Numbered from the stretch's first letter, positions 14,267 to 23,358 are shown. The stretch: 64,000 nt of DNA from an uncultured Pseudomonadota bacterium (GCA_949290785.1 CASETE010000002.1:1-64000); one strand, 5' to 3'. Numbers and translations are program-made. The notes: generated by a model not told the origin, from the letters alone.

Positions 14267-15268
14267 TTATTTAATTAACTTGCCCATTGCGGTCGCCGTG
14301 TCGCACATACGGTTTGAAAAGCCCCATTCGTTATCGTACCATGCGGTTACATGAACAAGTTTTTCGCCCAAGACTTTGGTCTGCGATGCGTCAAATATAG
14401 AACTGTGCGCGTCGCCGGTAAAGTCAACAGATACCAACGGCTTGTCGTTGTAGCCAAATATGTTGGATTCTGCGGCTTTCATGGCAGTATTCACAGAATC
14501 AACATCTGCTGATTTTTCAAGATTTACGACCAATTCAACCACGGATACATCTGGCGTGGGGACGCGTATTGCCATTCCGTCCAGTTTGCCCGCAAGATTT
14601 GGCAATACCAAGCCAATTGCTTTTGCTGCGCCGGTGCTGGTAGGAATCATTGATAATCCTGCTGCGCGTGCGCGGCGGAAGTCTTTATGATTTTTGTCTA
14701 GCAGTTGTTGGTCGCCGGTGTAGGCGTGAACCGTCGTCATCCAGCCAGATATTATACCGAATTTTTCATCAAGAACTTTTACAACCGGTGCTAAACAGTT
14801 CGTGGTACAAGAAGCGTTTGATACTATCAAGTCATCGGCAGTCAAAGTGTCTTGATTGACGCCGAAAACAATGGTTTTATCTGCGCCTGCAGATGGGGCG
14901 GATACTAATACTCGTTTTGCACCGCTTTCCAAATGAACTTTTGCTTTGTCAGCGGCGGTAAATATGCCCGTGCACTCCATTACTATGTCTATGTTTAATT
15001 CCCCCCAAGGAAGTTTCGTCGGGTCTTTTTCCGCCAAACATTTAATCTTTTGGTTACCTACGATGATATAGTCGCCGTCCAGTTTTACGTCCATTGGTAA
15101 TTTACCGTGTACAGAATCATATTGCAGTAAGTAAGCGTTTTGTTCTGCTGGTGCCAAATCGTTAACGGCGACGAATTCAATGTCGTCACGTCCTGATTCC
15201 AGTGCGGCACGCAAGACCAAGCGGCCGATACGACCAAATCCGTTTATTGCTACTCTTGTTCTAGACAT
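14267..15268 (-). CDS. gap: Glyceraldehyde-3-phosphate dehydrogenase, type I
   Basis: 333 residues, normal length. It oxidises and phosphorylates glyceraldehyde 3-phosphate to 1,3-bisphosphoglycerate with NAD(P)+ in glycolysis. The N-terminal GxGxxG is INGFGRIGR at 9-16. The catalytic cysteine is Cys154 in SNASCTTNCLAP, with base His181 (TTVHAYTGDQ). WYDNEWGFSNRM near the C-terminus is characteristic. GAAAGG lies about 8 bases upstream. The gene stands alone between tRNA-Asp and divergent miaA. No pgk follows it, unlike in many proteobacteria. Confidence 0.97.
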   Translation of the reverse strand: MSRTRVAINGFGRIGRLVLRAALESGRDDIEFVAVNDLAPAEQNAYLLQYDSVHGKLPMDVKLDGDYIIVGNQKIKCLAEKDPTKLPWGELNIDIVMECTGIFTAADKAKVHLESGAKRVLVSAPSAGADKTIVFGVNQDTLTADDLIVSNASCTTNCLAPVVKVLDEKFGIISGWMTTVHAYTGDQQLLDKNHKDFRRARAAGLSMIPTSTGAAKAIGLVLPNLAGKLDGMAIRVPTPDVSVVELVVNLEKSADVDSVNTAMKAAESNIFGYNDKPLVSVDFTGDAHSSIFDASQTKVLGEKLVHVTAWYDNEWGFSNRMCDTATAMGKLIK

Positions 15269-15358
15269 TGTGACTTTCCTTTCTTTTTATTTAATTGTGT
15301 TTATTATTTTATCATTATATTTCAAAATAATACAGTTTTTTATAACTTTTTACCATAC

Positions 15359-15386
15359 TTGAATTGCGGGATTTTTAGGCTATAAT
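15359..15386 (+). promoter_or_regulatory. Promoter of miaA
   Basis: TTGAAT (15359-15364), 16-base spacer, TATAAT (15381-15386). The start codon at 15397 lies about 11 bases after the -10 box, so the leader is nil or nearly nil. Confidence 0.6.
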
Positions 15387-15396
15387 GTTTACCGAT

Positions 15397-16260
15397 ATGG
15401 ATAAAAGTTCTTATATAATTACGGGACCAACTGCATCGGGTAAATCTGATTTTGCTCATTCTTTGGCGCGCAAGGTAAACGGTGTAATTATAAACTGTGA
15501 CAGCGTGCAAATCTATCGCGGTATTGAAAACATTTCGGCCAGTCCGTTTGCAGGCGGGCCTATTACAAGCGATATAGAAGGCGTTCCGTATAGGTTATTT
15601 TCTATATTGCCTTTGGACGAACAAATCAGCGTCGCGGATTATTTGAATATGGCGCGCATAGAGTACGAAAGGGCGATTAAATCTGGGCACGTACCGATTT
15701 TTGTTGGCGGAACGGGGTATTATATAAACGCCATTATAAATGGTATTGCGCCAGTTCCAGATGTGTCTGGGGATGCCCGTAATCGTGCGCGAAGTTTGGT
15801 CGCGTCAGATATGCAACAGGCGCGTGGTATGTTACCGCCTGAATTTAAGCACACTGACCCGCAACGCGTTGCACGTGCCTTAGAAGTATTCTTTGAAACT
15901 GGGCGACATATTACATACTGGCAGCAGCAACAGCGACAAGGCGCCATTACGCCGACGCCGTATAAAATATTGATAAATCCTGCGGCCGAAGATTTGCGGA
16001 CGCGCATTGCGGCCAGAATACCAAAGATGCTTGCAGGTGGTGCGGTTGATGAAGCGCGCACAATAATTCAAAATAACTGGAATGAAAACAGGGCGATTGG
16101 CGCAACGCAATTGTGCGCTTACTTACGCGGTCAGATTTCAAAAGAGCGGTGCATCCAAGAATGGATAAATAAAACAAATCAATATGCAAAACGGCAGAGA
16201 ACGTGGTTCAGAACGCAATTCTCTGCCGATGAAGTTATAAATGACGCATATAACAAATAA
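15397..16260 (+). CDS. miaA: tRNA dimethylallyltransferase
   Basis: 287 residues. Transfers a dimethylallyl group to A37 of tRNAs that read codons beginning with U. P-loop GPTASGKS at 10-17, then NCDSVQIYRG, FVGGTGYYINAIINGI and DPQRVARALEVFFETGRHI are diagnostic of MiaA. The C-terminal KRQRTWFR element is present. An in-frame ATG at 15385 overlaps the -10 box, so it cannot be the start of a transcript from this promoter; 15397 is chosen. It is near the expected length of the family. No hfq follows. Confidence 0.95.
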   Translation: MDKSSYIITGPTASGKSDFAHSLARKVNGVIINCDSVQIYRGIENISASPFAGGPITSDIEGVPYRLFSILPLDEQISVADYLNMARIEYERAIKSGHVPIFVGGTGYYINAIINGIAPVPDVSGDARNRARSLVASDMQQARGMLPPEFKHTDPQRVARALEVFFETGRHITYWQQQQRQGAITPTPYKILINPAAEDLRTRIAARIPKMLAGGAVDEARTIIQNNWNENRAIGATQLCAYLRGQISKERCIQEWINKTNQYAKRQRTWFRTQFSADEVINDAYNK

Positions 16261-16262
16261 AG

Positions 16263-16784
16263 TTATTTAATTCTTCTTTTTTGGTTCGCTATCATTCTTT
16301 CAATTTCTTTTTTCTGTTTTTGGTACAGACTAAGTTTTTCTTCTGTTTTTATTAAATTATTTGTTTGTGCGCGGTGTTGTTGTATTTTCAACATTTTTTC
16401 GTTCCGACGTTTAATCAAGTTTTGAATATATACCGAATTATCATAAAGTTGCTTGAACAAAGCGCGTTGAGCCATATTGGGCGTAATATCATTAGATGCT
16501 TTGATTGTATAGAAAGAAAGGTATTTTGAAATTTTTCTCATCAAAACGCGTAAAAAGTCTGGGTCTTTATATGCTGTATTATTAGAGTCCAACAATCCAA
16601 CAAATAACTTGGTTTTAATTATCAATAAATTTTCCAATTTTTTGTTATAAGGGAATTGTGTGCGCCATGTGTTTTTAATTGATTCCGGCGTAGAATAAGA
16701 AGGTGCGTATGTTTCTGCTACGATTTTTGTGATAAATTGTTCGTATTCTGCAAGCGTTTTTTGCATTGTCGGATGTTTTGGCAT
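16263..16784 (-). CDS. Unknown helical protein with a basic coiled-coil tail
   Basis: 173 residues, no signal peptide or membrane segment. The first half is helical (YEQFITKIVAETYAP). Residues about 125-173 are Lys/Gln/Glu-rich and predicted coiled coil, ending in a basic IANQKRRIK that could bind nucleic acid. I recognise no family. It converges on miaA, with stops two bases apart. The AAAGGT site before the ATG is weak. Confidence 0.55.
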   Translation of the reverse strand: MPKHPTMQKTLAEYEQFITKIVAETYAPSYSTPESIKNTWRTQFPYNKKLENLLIIKTKLFVGLLDSNNTAYKDPDFLRVLMRKISKYLSFYTIKASNDITPNMAQRALFKQLYDNSVYIQNLIKRRNEKMLKIQQHRAQTNNLIKTEEKLSLYQKQKKEIERMIANQKRRIK

Positions 16785-16886
16785 AATTCAACCTTTTGTC
16801 TGTTAGTTAATTTTAAGAACAAGAGATATATTAATATACTAAACGATGCTTTGTCAACTGTTAATATGACTTTATATGCAAAAAGG

Positions 16887-17603
16887 TTATTTTTTTATTA
16901 AATTATAAGATTTTTTCAATGCTTCCAACATACCAGATTTTTTCATTTTTTTGGAGAATTTTACTGTATTATTAAACTCTGTTTCCAGATTGCCCCATCC
17001 TGAATATTCCCAATCAATAATCCCTGCGATTTTCATAGTTTTTTTATCAACAAGTATGTTGTTGCAAATGTCGTTGTGGTTCCAGCCGTCGCCTGGTCGT
17101 TCGTTTTGCAGGTCAGCAATTTCAGTTGGACGGCTGTTATGTACGGCATATATAAATTTTGCCAGTTGTTTCGCCCATGTTTTTTTGTGTCTTAAAATGG
17201 TACGTAGTGAATACGAAGTTAAATTTTTCCCGGGTATAAAATCATACTTATAAAATGTATATTTGCCCGCTTTTATTATTTCTATGTGCGGTATGCGCAG
17301 TGGAGATATTCCAGCAAATGCGTCTGTTATTCTTTTTTCGCGCATGATTTTTGCCGCCGGAGTGTCTGATTTAAACGCCTTTCTTATTTTAAATACGTAT
17401 TTCTTGTCAACGATAAAACCGATGTTCCAGCCACCTTTTATCATTTTTGTATGATAAAAGTTTAGTTCTGGGTATTTCTTTTTTAATGCACGGTATTTAT
17501 TTTTCCAATCGTATAATTGTTCAGTGTGCATTTTCTTGCGAATGCGTGGGATTGGGATTAACCAGCATAAGAAATAACATACTTCAAAAAACGGTTTCCA
17601 CAT
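16887..17603 (-). CDS. Aminoglycoside/choline-kinase-like phosphotransferase
   Basis: 238 residues with a protein-kinase-like (APH) fold: N-lobe WNIGFIVDKKYVFKIRKAF, where the lysine would contact ATP, KYDFIPGKNLTSY as hinge, the catalytic loop HNDICNNILVDK (Brenner-type HxDxxxxN), and the metal-binding IIDWEYSGWGN in place of DFG. Members phosphorylate small hydroxyl compounds such as choline, homoserine or drugs; the substrate here is not evident. It is divergent from priA. Confidence 0.85.
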   Translation of the reverse strand: MWKPFFEVCYFLCWLIPIPRIRKKMHTEQLYDWKNKYRALKKKYPELNFYHTKMIKGGWNIGFIVDKKYVFKIRKAFKSDTPAAKIMREKRITDAFAGISPLRIPHIEIIKAGKYTFYKYDFIPGKNLTSYSLRTILRHKKTWAKQLAKFIYAVHNSRPTEIADLQNERPGDGWNHNDICNNILVDKKTMKIAGIIDWEYSGWGNLETEFNNTVKFSKKMKKSGMLEALKKSYNLIKK

Positions 17604-17638
17604 GTGTACGCCTTTTATCAGGTGGTATCAGAATGGTA

Positions 17639-17667
17639 TTGAAAAAAATAAAAAAAACAAGTATTTT
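17639..17667 (+). promoter_or_regulatory. Promoter of priA
   Basis: TTGAAA (17639-17644), 17-base spacer, TATTTT (17662-17667). The ATG at 17674 falls at the expected +1. Confidence 0.5.
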
Positions 17668-17673
17668 GTAAGT

Positions 17674-19887
17674 ATGTTCAAGACTGGTGATATAGTAAAA
17701 GTTTTAATTCCTAATGTCGTTAATACTGGTTATGACTATCGTTTGACTGGCGAAGCCAACCTTGGTTCGTTTGTCAAGGTTAATGTAATGAATCATGCTT
17801 ACATAGGCGTTGTATATGGTTTTGGCGACAGCGGGTTACCTGAATCGAAAATAAAAAATGTATCTGCGATTTTTGAGCATGGGTTAAGCATTACGGACTT
17901 GCAGTGGATTCAGAAAATGTCCGAGTGGACTTTGATGACGCCCGGTGCGGTATTAAGGTTGATAATAAATGTACCAGACGCTTTTTTGCCCCAAAAAATA
18001 GAGCAATTATATAGTTTTCAAATTACTGATGCAGATAATGTTCGTATGACAGATGCCAGACAGTCTGTTGCCGATGCTTTTGCGTCTAATGATAACGCGC
18101 CGATGTCTGCATCTGATATCAAAAATATAACGCACGTTAGTTCTGCAGTTATTAGCGCCATGATACGTAACGAAATGTTAAAACCCGTTCAGGTTCGCCC
18201 AAAAGAAACGAACGAATTTATTTATACGTATCATGACACAGGCACTGTTACGCTTAACAAAGAACAAGAAAATGCGGCGTCTATTATTTCTGATGCGATT
18301 AACGCAGGTGGCTTTTCTGTCTTTTTATTGGATGGTATAACAGGCAGCGGAAAAACGCAGGTTTATTTTGATTCTGCTTGGCGTGCGTATCAAAAGGGCA
18401 AGTCTGTATTATTGATGATGCCTGAAATTGCATTGACGGCGCAGTTTATATCTAGATATGAAAAAAGATTTGGTGCGCCGCCAGTTGTTTGGCACAGTAA
18501 TTTAACTGCATCGCGTAGGCGTGCGATATGGCGCGGCGTTTTGCGCGGTGATATAAAGATGGTTGTTGGTACGCGCAGTGCATTATTTTTACCTTGGCAA
18601 AATCTTGGACTGATAGTTGTTGATGAAGAGCATGACGGGTCTTATAAACAAGAAGACATGGGAAATTATCATGCGCGTGATATGGCAATATTGCGTGCGA
18701 AAATTGCCGGGTTTCCAGTTGTCTTGGCCAGTGCCACCCCTTCGGCGGAAACTTTGCAAAATGTTGCTGTTGGTAAATATAAATTATTAAGATTGACTGC
18801 AAGATTTGGTGGGGCGTCTTTGCCGGAAATAACAACCATTGATATGCGGCAGCAGCGACCAGAAGGTTATAAATTGCCGGGGCAAGATGATGATGTGCAG
18901 GTTCAGTCGGGTTATTTATCGCCATTGTTGTGCGATGCTGTTCGCGATACTTTGAACGGCGGACGGCAAGTAATGTTATTTATCAATCGTCGTGGTTTTG
19001 CGCCGATTGTTCAGTGTAAAAAGTGTGGTTGGGTTGCTATGTGCCCAGATTGCAGCGTTGGGATGACGTACCATAAAAGATTGGGTAAATTATTGTGTCA
19101 TATGTGCGGGCGAACAGAACCTGTGCCCAATAAGTGTCCTTGTTGTGAAAGTGAAGTGTCTATGCGTGGTGGTGGCGTGGAAAAAATTCAAGAAGAAGTT
19201 TCTGTAAAGTTTCCGTTGGCTAGAGCGGCCCTGGTATCTAGCGATACGATTATGTCCAGACAAGCGCTGGAAAGGCTGGTAAATAAAATGGAACAGGGGC
19301 AGATAGATATTGTAATAGGTACACAAATTTTGGCCAAAGGACACCATTTTCCAAATTTGACTTTGGTTGGTGTGATAGATGCGGATATGGGCTTGTTTGG
19401 CACGGACTTTCGCGCATCTGAACATACTTTTCAACAACTGTTTCAAGTTGCCGGTCGCGCGGGAAGGGGAAGTATTCCAGGATGTGTTTTGTTGCAGACT
19501 TATCAACCAGAGCATCCAGTCTTACAGGCGATTTGTGCTGGGGATAGGGATACGTTTATGCAGGCAGATATGTCTGCCAGACGCGCTGCCAAGATGCCGC
19601 CATATGGTAATTTGATTGCCGTCGTCATAGAAGCACAAAAAGAAAGCGTTTTGCAGAAATTTTGTTCTGACTTGTCGGCTGCGATACCTGTTGTAAAGGG
19701 TGCTAAAATTATGGGGCCGATTGCGGCGCAAATATATCAAATCAGAAATTGGTACAGAATGCGTTTCTTGGTTTCTGGCGACGTTCGTTCTAATTTACAA
19801 GAATTGGTAAAACATTGGTTGGGTAAGGTCAAAGTGCCTGTCAACGTTCGCGTTAAAATTGATGTAGGACCACAGAGTTTTACATAG
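17674..19887 (+). CDS. priA: Primosomal replication-restart helicase PriA
   Basis: About 737 residues. A superfamily 2 3'-5' DNA helicase that recognises stalled forks and reloads DnaB. Features in order: N-terminal DNA-binding region, Walker A GITGSGKTQVY, DEEH box (VVDEEHDGSYKQ), a zinc-binding insert with eight cysteines in CKKCGWVAMCPDCS, LLCHMCG and CPCC, then motifs V-VI (GTQILAKGHHFPNL, QVAGRAGRG). The start at 17674 (MFKTGDIVKVLIP) fits the family, while an upstream ATG at 17602 would add an unlikely basic leader that lies before the promoter. Confidence 0.95.
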   Translation: MFKTGDIVKVLIPNVVNTGYDYRLTGEANLGSFVKVNVMNHAYIGVVYGFGDSGLPESKIKNVSAIFEHGLSITDLQWIQKMSEWTLMTPGAVLRLIINVPDAFLPQKIEQLYSFQITDADNVRMTDARQSVADAFASNDNAPMSASDIKNITHVSSAVISAMIRNEMLKPVQVRPKETNEFIYTYHDTGTVTLNKEQENAASIISDAINAGGFSVFLLDGITGSGKTQVYFDSAWRAYQKGKSVLLMMPEIALTAQFISRYEKRFGAPPVVWHSNLTASRRRAIWRGVLRGDIKMVVGTRSALFLPWQNLGLIVVDEEHDGSYKQEDMGNYHARDMAILRAKIAGFPVVLASATPSAETLQNVAVGKYKLLRLTARFGGASLPEITTIDMRQQRPEGYKLPGQDDDVQVQSGYLSPLLCDAVRDTLNGGRQVMLFINRRGFAPIVQCKKCGWVAMCPDCSVGMTYHKRLGKLLCHMCGRTEPVPNKCPCCESEVSMRGGGVEKIQEEVSVKFPLARAALVSSDTIMSRQALERLVNKMEQGQIDIVIGTQILAKGHHFPNLTLVGVIDADMGLFGTDFRASEHTFQQLFQVAGRAGRGSIPGCVLLQTYQPEHPVLQAICAGDRDTFMQADMSARRAAKMPPYGNLIAVVIEAQKESVLQKFCSDLSAAIPVVKGAKIMGPIAAQIYQIRNWYRMRFLVSGDVRSNLQELVKHWLGKVKVPVNVRVKIDVGPQSFT

Positions 19888-19949
19888 TTCCTATTGTACA
19901 GTCTTAACAAATAAGATATAATACAAATTATAAATCAAAGGAGTAATAT

Positions 19950-20270
19950 ATGTGGAATATGTTTTTTACTTTTTCTGTAATATTTGCGTTGGCTGTGTTG
20001 GCTGTATTTTTACTTTGCATCCCGATTATTATTGCGAACGCGCGTTGTATTTATGGGGGTGAAAAGACGACCATCGTAGTTCTGTCTTTATTGGGCGTAT
20101 TTTTTGGCATAACCTGGTTTATTGCGTTAATTTTATCTTTGGTATGGCGCGGCGATTGCATAACTGGTGGTAATGGTTTAGAGCAATTGGAAAGAATATC
20201 GCGCTTGTATAAAGACAAGGTCATATCCAAAGAAGAATATGAAAAAATGAAAGCAAAGATATTAAAATAA
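19950..20270 (+). CDS. Superinfection-immunity-like membrane protein with SHOCT tail
   Basis: 106 residues. Two long hydrophobic segments (about 5-32 and 42-66) with NARCIYGGEKTTIVVLSLLG between them resemble the phage T4 Imm superinfection-immunity family, widespread in bacterial genomes. The last 30 residues, LEQLERISRLYKDKVISKEE, form a SHOCT (short C-terminal) domain. Inner-membrane location; function unknown beyond the family name. AAAGGAG 8 bases upstream supports the start. Confidence 0.75.
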   Translation: MWNMFFTFSVIFALAVLAVFLLCIPIIIANARCIYGGEKTTIVVLSLLGVFFGITWFIALILSLVWRGDCITGGNGLEQLERISRLYKDKVISKEEYEKMKAKILK

Positions 20271-20274
20271 AAAA

Positions 20275-20296
20275 AAATCCCGATATTTTGGGATTT
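20275..20296. terminator. Terminator between convergent genes
   Basis: AAATCCC / GGGATTT stem with flanking A and T runs. It serves the plus-strand SHOCT gene and possibly the minus-strand gene at 20299. Confidence 0.75.
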
Positions 20297-20298
20297 TT

Positions 20299-20505
20299 TT
20301 ATTTTGTTTTAAAGCGTTTTTTAATTGCTTGGATGATTTTTTTTGCTTGATCCGTTACTAAAAAGTAATAGTCTATGGCATAAGTTTTTTCAAACAGTTC
20401 TTGTTCTTTTTTGGCGGCTATGCGCAATGTTTGTTCAGAGTGTCGTTGTAAATATTCTCTGGATGATTCGTCCAGAACAGTTTGTTTTTTATCTTTATCA
20501 GTCAT
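20299..20505 (-). CDS. Small hypothetical protein downstream of the VirB11-like gene
   Basis: 68 residues, charged and helical (SSREYLQRHSEQTLRIAAKK), with a basic end (IKKRFKTK). No recognised domain or signal. AAAGGA lies 8 bases before its ATG. It follows the VirB11-like gene by 39 bases in the same direction, so it may belong to the same transcript and assist that ATPase; this is inference from position only. Confidence 0.6.
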   Translation of the reverse strand: MTDKDKKQTVLDESSREYLQRHSEQTLRIAAKKEQELFEKTYAIDYYFLVTDQAKKIIQAIKKRFKTK

Positions 20506-20544
20506 TGTATAATCCTTTGTAATATGTATTCGATTCGTTTTGGA

Positions 20545-21504
20545 TTATACAACTTCTGTAACCGCGCGCAAGCCCCCATCGCGTGACAACTGTACAACGC
20601 GTATTTTCTTTTTCATTTCTGCAATTAGGTCTGTTCTGTCATAGGCTGGTTGCGTATGTAGTATTCGGTCCGCAAAAGCCGCATAGGCAGCTTCGGCGCT
20701 TTCGGCGTGTATTGTAGTATAAAAATGGTCGTGCCCTGTACCCAACATTTCCCATAAGACAGAAGCGTTATCAGTTGATATTTCACCGCCGATTATTACA
20801 TCAGGGGTCATACGAACGACCAAGTCTAATAATCTTGCGTAATTAAATTCGTTGTTTTGTTCGGTTCGAGATAATATGAAATGTACGCGGTTTTTTTGTG
20901 GAACCTTGATTTCGCGTGCGTCTTCTACGGTTATTACACGGCTGTTTTGGTCAATCAAGGTCAACATGTGGTTTAGAAAAGTCGTCTTACCAGTTGCGGT
21001 TGCACCGCTTATCAAAATGGGGCTGCCATCATTTATGGCATGCATTAACCTGTCATAGGGGTCGTCTGGTCGTACTGATTCGCGCGGTTTTACTTTTAAT
21101 AACTTTTCACCGCGTTTCAGGTGATAGTTTTCAAAAGATGTATCAGGTACGCTTGTCCCGCGTATGTTCAAGGCAACGCCGCCTGTTATGTCATTTTCAT
21201 CGTATTGAACGTTTGGTCCCGCGATTGCGGTAAATCTGTGGTTCCCAGGCAGTGTTGCATATACCACCGGCATACCGTGTATCGGGTCAAAAGGTCTTTC
21301 GTAAATATTCGCAATCGTATGAATTAAGTCAATAAGGTACTGCTTCGTTAATATTTCTGATTCATACGCAACCCAAGGTACGTGTGCATCGTGCAGGCGC
21401 ATCCAAACCTCGCCCGCGCGGTTTATTGCGATTTCTTCCACGAAAGAAGGTTTATAAAATTCTTCCAACGGTTTTAATAAAGATTCCAATACTACATTCG
21501 TCAT
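20545..21504 (-). CDS. VirB11-like type IV secretion / conjugation ATPase
   Basis: 319 residues from the chosen start. A hexameric traffic ATPase powering type IV secretion or related assembly. Walker A GATATGKTT at 167-175, Asp-box VITVEDAREI, Walker B DVIIGGE at 235-241 and His-box GTGHDHFYTTIHAES at 256-269 are all present. N-terminal domain SFVEEIAINRAGEVW is typical. An ATG 36 bases further upstream sits inside the promoter, so 21504 is preferred and the mRNA would be leaderless. No other virB gene adjoins; two VirB8-like proteins are encoded 28 kb away. Confidence 0.88.
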   Translation of the reverse strand: MTNVVLESLLKPLEEFYKPSFVEEIAINRAGEVWMRLHDAHVPWVAYESEILTKQYLIDLIHTIANIYERPFDPIHGMPVVYATLPGNHRFTAIAGPNVQYDENDITGGVALNIRGTSVPDTSFENYHLKRGEKLLKVKPRESVRPDDPYDRLMHAINDGSPILISGATATGKTTFLNHMLTLIDQNSRVITVEDAREIKVPQKNRVHFILSRTEQNNEFNYARLLDLVVRMTPDVIIGGEISTDNASVLWEMLGTGHDHFYTTIHAESAEAAYAAFADRILHTQPAYDRTDLIAEMKKKIRVVQLSRDGGLRAVTEVV

Positions 21505-21511
21505 ATAATTG

Positions 21512-21540
21512 ATTTTATCATAAATCCTGACTTGAATCAA
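21512..21540 (-). promoter_or_regulatory. Promoter of the VirB11-like gene
   Basis: Minus strand TTGATT (21535-21540), 17-base spacer, TAAAAT (21512-21517), then 7 bases to the ATG. Its -35 box overlaps that of the divergent promoter at 21532-21560. Confidence 0.55.
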
Positions 21541-21560
21541 AACTGTTTATTTGATAAAAT
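21532..21560 (+). promoter_or_regulatory. Promoter of the 21582 lipoprotein gene
   Basis: TTGAAT (21532-21537), 17-base spacer, TAAAAT (21555-21560). Shares TTGAATCAA with the opposite promoter, so the two genes may be coordinately controlled by competition. Confidence 0.5.
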
Positions 21561-21581
21561 TAAAAAAAAAGAGAGATGAAT

Positions 21582-22145
21582 ATGAAAAAAACATTACTTT
21601 TAATGATGTGTTCTGTTCTTGCGTTGGGTGCTTGTGCTACCGATAAAGACGCGCCATATAATGAAACGGATTTTGCCCAAGGCGGTGCAGATGCGCCACT
21701 GTATAACGAAAGAACTAGCGGGTTTATGCAGTCTGATAATCAATACGCAAACATTGATTCTTATAAGCCAAAGACCGCTGCGGAGAAAGAGCAAACTAAC
21801 AATCGTTGGAATACGTCTCGTATGGAAACGCGCTGGGAAGAGTATAAGGGAACGATGGTTCGCGTTCAGATATTATTGGGTAATACTGATTTGCGTGAAA
21901 TGCGCTTACGTTTAATGCAAAATGCGGACGGTATGGACATTGATGGCGATACGCGTACGATTTTGGCCAAGGTCGCAGATTATGAAATGAAACGCGTATG
22001 CGGGCGAAACGCCGACAGCATTGTAATGGTATATGACAGACCGTCGTTTGATGTTATGCGACCAACGCCTTATTTTGATTATCGTATAGAGGCCGAAGGG
22101 GCGACAATGCGCGAATACGGTTTCAGGTGTGTTTATAACAATTAA
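21582..22145 (+). CDS. Putative lipoprotein of unknown function
   Basis: About 187 residues. Lipoprotein signal MKKTLLLMMCSVLALGAC with Cys18. The mature region starts with a disordered Asn/Asp/Tyr-rich stretch and ends in a compact domain (VRVQILLGNTDLREMRLRLM to YGFRCVYNN) with two cysteines. No family recognised. GAGAG lies six bases before this ATG and abuts an earlier ATG at 21576. It is followed closely by the FKBP lipoprotein, so the two may be cotranscribed, and it is divergent from the VirB11-like gene. Confidence 0.75.
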   Translation: MKKTLLLMMCSVLALGACATDKDAPYNETDFAQGGADAPLYNERTSGFMQSDNQYANIDSYKPKTAAEKEQTNNRWNTSRMETRWEEYKGTMVRVQILLGNTDLREMRLRLMQNADGMDIDGDTRTILAKVADYEMKRVCGRNADSIVMVYDRPSFDVMRPTPYFDYRIEAEGATMREYGFRCVYNN

Positions 22146-22169
22146 CAACTAAACTAAATGGGGGAAAAA

Positions 22170-22499
22170 ATGAAAAAAATAGCGTCTGCGTTTGCAGTTT
22201 GTGGTGCTTTGGTTTTGGGCGGTTGCGACAGTAATGCTGGGGCTCAGAACGGTGACACAGTTGTAATTGATTTTGCTGGCTTTATGGACGGCGTTCAATT
22301 TGAAGGTGGTACGGCAACCAACTTCCCGTTAAAATTGGGCAGTGGTCAGTTCGTCCCCGGGTTTGAGGAACAATTAATTGGCGCGGAAAAAGGCGAAACG
22401 CGCGATGTAAATATTACGTTCCCAGAAAATTATTCTTCGGAATTGGCCGGTAAAGCGGTTGTGTTTAAAGTAACCGTTCAGGATATTGTGAAAGAATAA
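22170..22499 (+). CDS. FKBP-type peptidyl-prolyl isomerase lipoprotein
   Basis: 109 residues. Lipoprotein signal [19 protein letters not shown] with Cys19, then a minimal FKBP domain: [40 protein letters not shown] and the closing strands [12 protein letters not shown]. The [20 protein letters not shown] pattern is like the trigger-factor and SlyD FKBP module. It should catalyse proline isomerisation in the periplasm while anchored to a membrane. GGGGGA before the second of two in-frame ATGs selects the start at 22170. Confidence 0.85.
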   Translation: MKKIASAFAVCGALVLGGCDSNAGAQNGDTVVIDFAGFMDGVQFEGGTATNFPLKLGSGQFVPGFEEQLIGAEKGETRDVNITFPENYSSELAGKAVVFKVTVQDIVKE

Positions 22500-22504
22500 A
22501 ACAA

Positions 22505-22524
22505 AAACCGGTTAATACCGGTTT
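22505..22524. terminator. Bidirectional terminator between the FKBP gene and lpxI
   Basis: AAACCGGT / ACCGGTTT stem, TAAT loop, then a T run; A run on the other side. Lies between convergent genes. Confidence 0.8.
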
Positions 22525-22526
22525 TT

Positions 22527-23351
22527 TTATTCATCAATTGCAAGAATAAAAATTCCCAATTTATTTGCTTGTTTTATAACGGCATCTTTGTTCACAACAA
22601 AGCAAGTTTTTGTATTTACGACAATGCCTTTTAGTTTTGCCGCGACCACCGCGTTGACTGTATCAACGCCGATTGCAGGTATGTCAATTCTTAAATCTTG
22701 CCCAGGTTTAGTCATTTTGGCAAATACACCAGAATTCTTTTTATGTGCTTTGCGCATTTGTACGACTCGTTCCAGCATTTTTGCGGTTCCTTCGGCTGCT
22801 TCTACCGCAATAACCTGTTTGTCCACTACAACAGATGCACCGATATCTTCTGCGCCAATAGTATGAGAAACTTCTATGGCACGATTTATATCTTTCGTGT
22901 CGCGTGATGAAGGTTTAGTTTTGGTTTGTACGCCAGGTTTTTCAAACGTTAATTCTGGTGCCAAGTCTTGTGCTGCAACCACTTGGAAACCACGACTTTC
23001 AATTACTTTATTCAGTGCGTTCGCCATAGAGTCATACCCCCGTTGATGTTTCATTATGCTAAACAGTGCAAACAAGGACCATAAATCTGGTCTGATGTCG
23101 GATAAATTCGGGTGGCCCAGTGCCCCCACAAACGTTATTTTTCTTATATTTCTTCTTTTTAATTCGCGCGCCGCGCGACCGCCGCCGCCCAATCTGATTA
23201 CTAAATCCGGGTTCAGTTTTTTATCATAAAAATTTTTAAGACCGATGACGTACACTTCCCAGCCGTTTTTGCGCAACGCATCGCGCGTAAAAAAAGGCAG
23301 GTCCAACGCCCCAGCAATTAACGCAATTTTTTTGTCTTTGTTGTTCTTCAT
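22527..23351 (-). CDS. lpxI: UDP-2,3-diacylglucosamine pyrophosphatase LpxI (DUF1009)
   Basis: 274 residues. Cleaves UDP-2,3-diacylglucosamine to lipid X in lipid A synthesis; it is the alphaproteobacterial replacement for LpxH. Family features: IALIAGALDLPFF at the N-terminus, RLGGGGRAARELKRRNI, VGALGHPNLSDIRPD, GFQVVAAQDLAPEL, and the C-terminal half with IGAEDIGASVVV, DLRIDIPAIGVDTV and GIVVNTKTCFVVNK. A cytoplasmic or peripheral membrane enzyme. It is not in the usual fabZ-lpxA-lpxB neighbourhood but alone, with its own promoter and a leaderless start. Confidence 0.93.
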   Translation of the reverse strand: MKNNKDKKIALIAGALDLPFFTRDALRKNGWEVYVIGLKNFYDKKLNPDLVIRLGGGGRAARELKRRNIRKITFVGALGHPNLSDIRPDLWSLFALFSIMKHQRGYDSMANALNKVIESRGFQVVAAQDLAPELTFEKPGVQTKTKPSSRDTKDINRAIEVSHTIGAEDIGASVVVDKQVIAVEAAEGTAKMLERVVQMRKAHKKNSGVFAKMTKPGQDLRIDIPAIGVDTVNAVVAAKLKGIVVNTKTCFVVNKDAVIKQANKLGIFILAIDE

Positions 23352-23358
23352 ATTTCAT

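Noticed and set aside
18452..18925. 157-codon minus-strand frame inside priA
   Set aside because: Shadow of the PriA coding frame, with His/Gln-rich composition typical of antisense reading.
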